From Pseudoflavonifractor gallinarum (lineage in GTDB: Bacteria > Bacillota > Clostridia > Oscillospirales > Oscillospiraceae): a stretch of DNA of 64,000 nucleotides. Positions within the stretch are counted from its first letter, which is position 1, and every line of letters starts with the position of its first letter. The notes under the pieces were generated by a model. It made no database searches. It was given only the letters and a program-made list of their open reading frames with translations, and was not told where the DNA came from. Positions 58,393 to 64,000 of this stretch are shown here, in pieces. Where the stretch lies: the NCBI RefSeq assembly GCF_014982855.1, contig NZ_JADCKF010000006.1, positions 1 through 64,000 of the forward strand, written 5' to 3'. The translations under genes and the position numbers were made by a program.

Positions 58393-59259
58393 ATGTGGAT
58401 TTCCGACGCCTGGAAAGACTATGAACTGATTGACTGCGGCCGTGGGGAAAAACTGGAACGCTGGGGGAAGCATCTCCTGGTCCGCCCCGACCCCCAGGCC
58501 ATCTGGAATACGCCCCGGAGACATCCCGGCTGGAAGAAGCACGAGGCCCGCTATGCCCGCTCCTCCACCGGCGGGGGCGCCTGGGAGAAGAAGGATCTGC
58601 CCGAACGCTGGACGGTGGACTACCGGGACCTCACCTTTAATATTAAACCCATGAATTTCAAGCACACCGGCCTCTTCCCTGAGCAGGCCGCCAACTGGGA
58701 CTGGGCCCGGGAGCAGATCCGCCGAGCCAACCGTCCCATCCAGGTGCTCAACCTCTTTGCCTATACCGGCGGAGCTACCGTGGCCTGTGCCGCGGCGGGG
58801 GCTTCGGTCTGCCACGTGGACGCGGCCAAGGGCATGGTGAGCTGGGCCAGAGAGAATGCCCGCTCCTCCGGGCTGGAGGATGCCCCCATCCGCTGGATCA
58901 TCGACGACTGCGGCAAGTTCGTGGAGCGGGAGATCCGCCGGGGCCGGCGGTATGACGCCATTATCATGGACCCTCCCTCCTATGGCCGGGGCCCCTCCGG
59001 TGAGATCTGGAAGCTGGAGGAGAATCTCTATCCCTTTGTGGAGCTGGTCTCGGGCGTCCTCTCGGACAACCCCCTCTTTGTCATCATCAACTCCTACACC
59101 ACCGGCCTTGCCCCCTCGGTGCTCACTTACATCCTGGAGACCATCGTCTCCTCCAAACACGGAGGCCACACCGACAGCCAGGAGCTGGGCCTGCGGGTCC
59201 GTGAGACCGGGCTGGCCCTCCCCTGCGGCGCCACCGGACGCTGGCTGGCCGACCGCTGA
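58393..59259 (+). CDS. SAM-dependent methyltransferase (RlmI-like)
   Basis: A 288-residue methyltransferase. Residues about 1-95 form a small N-terminal domain (ERWGKHLLVRPDPQAIW); the SAM-binding part has VLNLFAYTGGATVACAAAG, and the catalytic loop is IIMDPPSYGRG, the DPPSY/F pattern of rRNA cytosine methyltransferases. ATG 58393 is chosen with TGGAGCG ten bases upstream; an earlier ATG at 58360 has no site. It is followed by the ECF genes after 35 bases. Confidence 0.88.
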   Translation: MWISDAWKDYELIDCGRGEKLERWGKHLLVRPDPQAIWNTPRRHPGWKKHEARYARSSTGGGAWEKKDLPERWTVDYRDLTFNIKPMNFKHTGLFPEQAANWDWAREQIRRANRPIQVLNLFAYTGGATVACAAAGASVCHVDAAKGMVSWARENARSSGLEDAPIRWIIDDCGKFVEREIRRGRRYDAIIMDPPSYGRGPSGEIWKLEENLYPFVELVSGVLSDNPLFVIINSYTTGLAPSVLTYILETIVSSKHGGHTDSQELGLRVRETGLALPCGATGRWLADR

Positions 59260-59294
59260 GGGACCCACCCTTCTGAGATTTGAGGATATCGACT

Positions 59295-60140
59295 ATGAGC
59301 AACGCCATCATTGAAATCAGAGATCTGCACTTTTCCTACACCGGGGCGGAGGGTGCCTCCCCCTCGGTGCTCAACGGAGTGAACCTCTCCATTGAGGAGG
59401 GCTCCTTCGTGGCGGTCCTGGGGCACAACGGTTCGGGCAAATCCACCCTGGCCAAGCACCTCAACGCCATCCTCCTCCCCAGCGGCGGGGCGGTCTATGT
59501 GGCGGGCATGGACACCGCTGACGAGTCCCTCCTGCTGGACATCCGCCGCACCGTGGGCATGGTCTTCCAGAATCCGGACAACCAGATTGTCGCCAATGTG
59601 GTAGAGGAAGACGTGGCCTTCGCCCCGGAAAACCTGGGGGTCCCCCCTGCTGAGATCCGCCGCCGGGTGGACGAGGCCCTCAAGGCCGTGGGCATGTATG
59701 AGTTCCGGGAGCACGCCCCCCACCTTCTCTCGGGCGGACAGAAGCAGCGAGTCGCCATCGCCGGCGTCATCGCCATGGCTCCCCGCTGCATTGTGCTGGA
59801 CGAACCCACCGCCATGCTGGACCCGGTGGGCCGCCGGGAGGTCCTGGAGACCATACAGAAGCTCAATCGTCTCTCCGGGGTCACTGTAGTCCTCATCACC
59901 CACCACATGGACGAGGCCGCCCTGGCCGACCGTCTGGTGGTCATGTCCAAGGGCCAGGTGGTGGCTGACGGCGCTCCCCGGGAGGTCTTTCAGCGGGTGG
60001 AGGAGCTCAAGGCCCTGGGCCTCACCGTCCCCGAGACCACCGAGCTGCTCTGGCAGCTCCGGCAGGACGGGCTGGACGTGCCCCTGGACGCCCTGAGCGA
60101 CGAGGAGTGCGCTCAGGCCCTCTACCAACTCTTCCGCTGA
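59295..60140 (+). CDS. ecfA1: ECF transporter ATPase A1
   Basis: A 281-residue ABC ATPase of the energy-coupling-factor module. Walker A GHNGSGKST, the Q-loop FQNPDNQ typical of EcfA1, signature LSGGQKQRVAIAGVIAM, and Walker B CIVLDEPTAMLDP. ATG 59295 follows TTGAGGATATCG. It powers vitamin/metal uptake with S components encoded elsewhere. Confidence 0.95.
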   Translation: MSNAIIEIRDLHFSYTGAEGASPSVLNGVNLSIEEGSFVAVLGHNGSGKSTLAKHLNAILLPSGGAVYVAGMDTADESLLLDIRRTVGMVFQNPDNQIVANVVEEDVAFAPENLGVPPAEIRRRVDEALKAVGMYEFREHAPHLLSGGQKQRVAIAGVIAMAPRCIVLDEPTAMLDPVGRREVLETIQKLNRLSGVTVVLITHHMDEAALADRLVVMSKGQVVADGAPREVFQRVEELKALGLTVPETTELLWQLRQDGLDVPLDALSDEECAQALYQLFR

Positions 60141-60218
60141 GGCGCGAGAGCCTCCGCCACTTCTTCGGGCGTCATCCCTCCGGGGAGATGCACCACTTTC
60201 GCAAAGGAATGAAGTTAT

Positions 60219-61085
60219 TTGGAACCCATTCTTCAGACACATCAGCTCTCTCACGTCTACTCCCAGGGTACGCCCTTTGAGCGGGCTGCCCTGCTGGACG
60301 TGGAGTTTGCCGCCTACCCCGGGGAGTACCTGGGGATCATCGGCCACACCGGGTCGGGAAAATCCACCCTCATCCAGCACCTCAACGGTCTGCTCAAGCC
60401 CACCGGCGGGCAAGTCCTCTTTGAGGGAAAGGACATCTGGGAGACCAAGGAGCGCACCCGTCAGACCCGCTTCCAGGTGGGTCTGGTGTTCCAGTATCCC
60501 GAGTACCAGCTCTTTGAGGAGACCATCTACAAGGACATCTCCTTCGGTCCCCGGAACATGGGACTGCCCGAGGAGGAGATCGACCGCCGGGTCCGGGAGG
60601 CCGCCCATTTCGTGGGTCTGCGGGATGAACTGCTGGAGCGCTCCCCCTTTGAACTCTCCGGCGGTCAGAAGCGCCGGGTGGCCATCGCCGGCGTCATCGC
60701 CATGGAGCCCAAGGTCCTCATTCTGGACGAGCCCACCGCCGGGCTGGACCCGGTGGGTGTGGAGCAGATCCTCCAGAACATCCGAGATTACCACGAGGCC
60801 AACAACGCCACCATCATTCTGGTCTCCCACTCTATGGAGGAGGTAGCCCGGACAGTGGACCGCCTGGTGGTGGTCAACGACGGGACCATTCCCTTTGAGG
60901 GTCCCCCCCGGGAGGTCTTCCGCCATGGGGAGGAGCTGGAGGCCATGGGTCTGGGCGTGCCCCAGATGACCCGGGTCTTCCACCGCCTGCGCTCCATGGG
61001 CGTGGACATCGACCCCTCGGTCTACACCATCGCTCAGGCACGCCAGGTCCTGCTGGATGCGCTCAAGAGAAAGGGGGCGGTCTGA
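60219..61085 (+). CDS. ecfA2: ECF transporter ATPase A2
   Basis: A 288-residue partner ATPase. Walker A GHTGSGKST, the Q-loop FQYPEYQLFE typical of EcfA2, signature LSGGQKRRVAIAGVIA, Walker B VLILDEPTAGLDP. The start is TTG 60219 with AAGGA ten bases upstream. The 78-base gap before it has a short minus-strand coding-like fragment. Confidence 0.95.
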   Translation: MEPILQTHQLSHVYSQGTPFERAALLDVEFAAYPGEYLGIIGHTGSGKSTLIQHLNGLLKPTGGQVLFEGKDIWETKERTRQTRFQVGLVFQYPEYQLFEETIYKDISFGPRNMGLPEEEIDRRVREAAHFVGLRDELLERSPFELSGGQKRRVAIAGVIAMEPKVLILDEPTAGLDPVGVEQILQNIRDYHEANNATIILVSHSMEEVARTVDRLVVVNDGTIPFEGPPREVFRHGEELEAMGLGVPQMTRVFHRLRSMGVDIDPSVYTIAQARQVLLDALKRKGAV

Positions 61086-61086
61086 T

Positions 61087-61893
61087 ATGGCTCTGAAAGA
61101 CATCACCCTGGGACAGTACTTTCCCGGTCACACCATCCTCCACCGGATGGACCCCCGCACCAAGATCCTGCTGACCACCCTCTACATCGTGGCCCTCTTC
61201 CTGTGCAAGCAGGTGGTCTCCTATGCCCTGGTCATCGCCGTACTGGCAGGGGCCGTGGCTATCTCCCACGTGGGCCTCAAATCCATCGTCCGCGGGATGC
61301 GTCCGGTGCTCATCATCGTCATCCTGACGGCGGTGCTCAACCTCTTCTACACCCCCGGGCAGGAGCTGTGGCGCTGGGGCTTCCTCCGCATCACCGTCGA
61401 GGGCATCTGGGCGGCCGTCTTTATGGTGCTGCGTATCACCCTGCTCATCACCTGCACCTTCCTGCTCACCTATACCACCTCCCCCATCCTGCTCACCGAC
61501 GGACTGGAAAAGCTGCTCTCCCCCCTCAAGCACCTGCGCTTCCCCGTCCATGAGCTGGCCATGATGATGTCCATTGCCCTGCGCTTCATCCCCACCCTCA
61601 TCGAGGAGACCGACAAAATCATGTCGGCCCAACGGGCCAGAGGCGCCGACTTTGACTCGGGCAATCTGATCCAGAAGGCCCAGGCCCTGGTGCCTCTGCT
61701 GGTGCCCCTGTTCATCTCCGCCTTCCGGCGGGCCGATGAGCTGGCGGTGGCCATGGAGTGCCGCTGTTACCATGGCGGAGAGGGCCGTACCCGGATGCGT
61801 CAGCTCCATTTCCAGCGCGCCGACTGCGCCGCTCTGGTCCTGGGCGTCGCCCTGGTGGCCGCCGTGTCCGTCCTGCGGCACTTCGGCCTGTAA
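61087..61893 (+). CDS. ecfT: ECF transporter transmembrane subunit
   Basis: A 268-residue membrane protein with five or six helices. It begins MALKDITLGQYFPGHTILHR and carries the two coupling-helix Ala-Arg-Gly/Ala-Arg-like motifs (AQRARGADFDSG). ATG 61087, one base after the ecfA2 stop. No S component lies in the window. Confidence 0.94.
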   Translation: MALKDITLGQYFPGHTILHRMDPRTKILLTTLYIVALFLCKQVVSYALVIAVLAGAVAISHVGLKSIVRGMRPVLIIVILTAVLNLFYTPGQELWRWGFLRITVEGIWAAVFMVLRITLLITCTFLLTYTTSPILLTDGLEKLLSPLKHLRFPVHELAMMMSIALRFIPTLIEETDKIMSAQRARGADFDSGNLIQKAQALVPLLVPLFISAFRRADELAVAMECRCYHGGEGRTRMRQLHFQRADCAALVLGVALVAAVSVLRHFGL

Positions 61894-61900
61894 TATTCCC

Positions 61901-61928
61901 AGGCCGGAGAATCCCATTCTCCGGCCTT
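61901..61928 (+). terminator. Hairpin between ecfT and truA
   Basis: AGGCCGGAGAAT/ATTCTCCGGCCT with a four-base loop, but only a weak T-run, so it may be a processing or partial termination site. Confidence 0.5.
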
Positions 61929-61957
61929 ATCAACTTTCAAGGTGAATGAGATCTGCT

Positions 61958-62728
61958 ATGAGAAATATCGCGCTGCAACTGATGTATGTGGGCACCGCCT
62001 ATCACGGCTGGCAGGTGCAGAAGACGGTCACCACCGTGGCTGAAACCCTGGAAAAGGCCCTGTCCACCGTGGTCTGCCACCCGGTCAAGTGTACCGGCGC
62101 CGGACGCACCGATGCCGGGGTCCACGCCGAGACCTATGTGGCCAATTTCCACACCACCTCTTCCATCCCCTGTGAGCGGCTCCCCCTGGCGGTGAACACC
62201 CGCCTGCCCGACGACATCGTGGTGGTCCGGGCCGCCGAGGTGCCCGACTCCTTCAACGCCATCGGCTCCTGTCTGAAAAAGGAGTACACCTACCGCATCT
62301 ACAACTCCCGCATCCGCAACGCCTTCTTCGTGGACCGGGCCTGGTTCTATCCCAAGCCCCTGGACGAGAAGGTGATGCAGGCGGCGGCCAGCCAGTTTGT
62401 GGGTACCCACGACTTTGCCGCCGTCCAGTCGGTGGGCACCGAGGTCCAGTCCACGGTGCGCACCATCCACTACTTTGACATCACCCGGGCGGGGGACCTC
62501 ATCACCTGCCGGGTCTGCGCCAACGGTTTTCTCTACAATATGGTGCGGGCCCTGGTGGGCACCTGCGTCTATGCCGCCGAGGGAAAACTCTCCCCCGACG
62601 ATATCCCCCGTCTGTTGGAGTCCCGCAACCGCACGGCGGCGGGTCCCACTGTCCCGCCGGGCGGGCTCTACATGACCCGTCTCTGGTATCCGGAGGACAC
62701 CCTGGGACAGGTCGTTCCCTTCCGCTGA
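61958..62728 (+). CDS. truA: tRNA pseudouridine(38-40) synthase
   Basis: A 256-residue enzyme that modifies the anticodon stem-loop. The catalytic Asp is in GAGRTDAGVHAETYVANF; LQLMYVGTAYHGWQVQ is the N-terminus, and CANGFLYNMVRALVGTCV is near the C-terminus. ATG 61958 with AAGGTG upstream. Linked with ECF genes, as in many Firmicutes. Confidence 0.96.
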   Translation: MRNIALQLMYVGTAYHGWQVQKTVTTVAETLEKALSTVVCHPVKCTGAGRTDAGVHAETYVANFHTTSSIPCERLPLAVNTRLPDDIVVVRAAEVPDSFNAIGSCLKKEYTYRIYNSRIRNAFFVDRAWFYPKPLDEKVMQAAASQFVGTHDFAAVQSVGTEVQSTVRTIHYFDITRAGDLITCRVCANGFLYNMVRALVGTCVYAAEGKLSPDDIPRLLESRNRTAAGPTVPPGGLYMTRLWYPEDTLGQVVPFR

Positions 62729-62747
62729 GCCTAACAGGAGGCAATCT

Positions 62748-63935
62748 ATGGAACTGCTGCAACCAAAGCCAACCCCACCCAAAAAACGCCCCAGCCGCCT
62801 GCTGCGTCTGCTGGCCTTTTTGGTGACTCTGGCCCTGATGGCCGGGGCGGTGGCCCTGGTGGCCAACCGGGACAAGCTGAATCTGGACGGGGTGCGCCGC
62901 TGGTTCAACTACCGCTCTCTGGAGCGCAGCGACAGCGGCCAGGCCGAGTCCTTTTCCTACGACGGCGGAAGCGCCAGCAGCTTTGCCACCCTGGACGACG
63001 GGCTGCTGGTATGCTCTACCGCCTCCATCCGTCTCTATTCCGGCAGCGGAACCCTCTATGTGGACCAGACGATCTCCATGGAGCACCCGGTCATCCACAG
63101 CACCGAGCACAGCGCCGTGGTCTACGACGCGGGCGGACAGGATCTCTTTGTCTTTTCCGGAAAGGAGCAGGTCTTTTCCCTCTCCCTCAAGGAGGACGAG
63201 TCTCTTCTCTCGGCCCGCCTCAACCAGGAGGGTTCCCTGGTGGTAGTCGCCCAGGAGAGCGGATACAAGGGCACCGTGACGGTCTATGGACAGGATTTTC
63301 AGCCCATCATGCGCATCAAGCTCTCCAGCCGCTTCGTGAGTGACGCGACCCTCTCTCCGGACGGCAAGTCGGTGGCTCTGGTCACCCTGGGCGTGAACGG
63401 GAGCACCTTTGAGAGCACGCTGGAGCTCTATCAGCTCTCCCGGACCGAGGAGGACGTCTCTCCCGATCACACCTGCTCTCTGGGCAATGACGTTCCCCTG
63501 GATCTGGCCTGGAAATCGGACGGAATCTGGGTCCTGGGACAGTCCTCCTTCACCCTGGTCTCTCCCAGTGGAGAGAATAAGGGGAGCTACGACTATTCCG
63601 GCCAATACCTCAAGGGCTTTTCCCTGAACGGGGAAGGCTATGCCGTTCTCCTGCTGGGCAAGTACCGGGCCGGAAGCGCCGCCGACCTCATCGTGCTGGA
63701 CCATACCGGCCAGGTCAAGGCATCCTCTTCCCTCCATGACCAGGTCTTTTCTCTCTCGGCCGCCGGCAATTACATTGCGGTGCTCTCGGCGGGACGGCTG
63801 GATCTGTACACCCCGGATCTCACCCTCTACCGGTCTCTGGAGACCACCCAGGGCGCCCGGCGGGTCATCCAGCGCTCCGACGGCTCTACCATGCTCATGA
63901 ACGCCGACACGGCCCATCTCTATGTTCCTAACTGA
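62748..63935 (+). CDS. DUF5711 family membrane-anchored protein
   Basis: A 395-residue protein. A cytoplasmic Pro/Lys-rich tail is followed by one membrane helix (about 20-42), then a large outer domain of repeated beta strands with beta-propeller-like periodicity (LYSGSGTLYVDQTISM, TVYGQDFQPIMRIKLS, ATLSPDGKSVALVTL). This matches DUF5711 proteins found in Oscillospiraceae. AGGAGG lies upstream of ATG. The function is unknown; an extracytoplasmic sensor or scaffold is possible. Confidence 0.85.
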   Translation: MELLQPKPTPPKKRPSRLLRLLAFLVTLALMAGAVALVANRDKLNLDGVRRWFNYRSLERSDSGQAESFSYDGGSASSFATLDDGLLVCSTASIRLYSGSGTLYVDQTISMEHPVIHSTEHSAVVYDAGGQDLFVFSGKEQVFSLSLKEDESLLSARLNQEGSLVVVAQESGYKGTVTVYGQDFQPIMRIKLSSRFVSDATLSPDGKSVALVTLGVNGSTFESTLELYQLSRTEEDVSPDHTCSLGNDVPLDLAWKSDGIWVLGQSSFTLVSPSGENKGSYDYSGQYLKGFSLNGEGYAVLLLGKYRAGSAADLIVLDHTGQVKASSSLHDQVFSLSAAGNYIAVLSAGRLDLYTPDLTLYRSLETTQGARRVIQRSDGSTMLMNADTAHLYVPN

Positions 63936-63948
63936 GGAGGTTTTTTCC

Positions 63949-64000
63949 ATGCCCTATCTGCTTGATCTGATCGTGGCAGCGGTCGCTGCCCTGTTTATCT
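63949..64000 (+). CDS. CvpA-like membrane protein, start only
   Basis: AGGAGG then ATG 63949 opens MPYLLDLIVAAVAALFI, a first membrane helix like that of CvpA/colicin V production proteins that often follow DUF5711 genes. Only 17 codons are in the window, so the identity is tentative. Confidence 0.5.
   Translation, partial: MPYLLDLIVAAVAALFI

Overview
The window reads as chromosomal DNA of a high-GC, anaerobic, low-redundancy Firmicute of the Clostridia, most likely an Oscillospiraceae-type gut bacterium (Flavonifractor / Intestinimonas / Lawsonibacter relatives). Evidence: a Gram-positive PolC, the conserved rpsB-tsf-pyrH-frr-uppS-cdsA-dxr-rseP-ispG-polC block, DivIVA, SpoIID-like and peptidoglycan-binding proteins, DUF5317 and DUF5711 proteins, an ECF transporter module, and strong GC bias at third codon positions almost everywhere. 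The genus is an inference; no rRNA is present.

Layout. 1-1552 is a small AT-richer accessory island: the 5' end of an IS256-type transposase, then a candidate toxin/immunity pair, bounded by a ~99 bp direct repeat that includes the 3' end of a tRNA-Pro(GGG) gene and its terminator. 1688-3547 is a three-gene set of cell-wall/spore-type proteins (SpoIID domain plus peptidoglycan-binding repeats). 3603-10127 (minus) is a compact his operon, hisZGDBHAFIE, without hisC or a histidinol-phosphatase. 10268-10780 is ferritin. 10860-23296 (minus) is the translation / isoprenoid / envelope / replication block. 23557-30491 holds a class-M-like sirtuin, proteins of unknown function, a structured leader with a 27-aa peptide, an HD-GYP phosphodiesterase-type protein, a secreted protein, MazF and alanine racemase.

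30810-36593 carries a coiled-coil protein, a multi-hairpin intergenic block bounded by two copies of one terminator, a lipoprotein plus NAD(P)HX repair enzyme, and a GntR/BMP-lipoprotein/SDR set in which the lipoprotein gene is compositionally mosaic. 36781-46484 is a purine operon: purE, two unequal purC paralogs, a purF whose glutaminase nucleophile is missing, purM, purN, then a ZTP riboswitch with terminator, a PurO-type IMP cyclohydrolase, a stand-alone AICAR transformylase, a TraX-family membrane protein and purD. The ZTP sensor sits directly before the two enzymes that consume ZMP (AICAR).

46547-56877 is a peptidoglycan-salvage locus: murQ-anmK-GNAT (minus) divergent from murR, a YbbE/AmpH-like serine hydrolase and a five-gene Dpp/Opp-type transporter, with a perfect palindrome in the shared control region. 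56954-58213 (minus) pairs DivIVA with an orphan fumarate-hydratase beta subunit. 58393-64000 is a methyltransferase, EcfA1-EcfA2-EcfT, TruA, a DUF5711 protein and the start of a CvpA-like gene. Most promoters called here have a 17-bp spacer and near-consensus sigma-A boxes. No CRISPR array, rRNA operon or complete prophage was seen.
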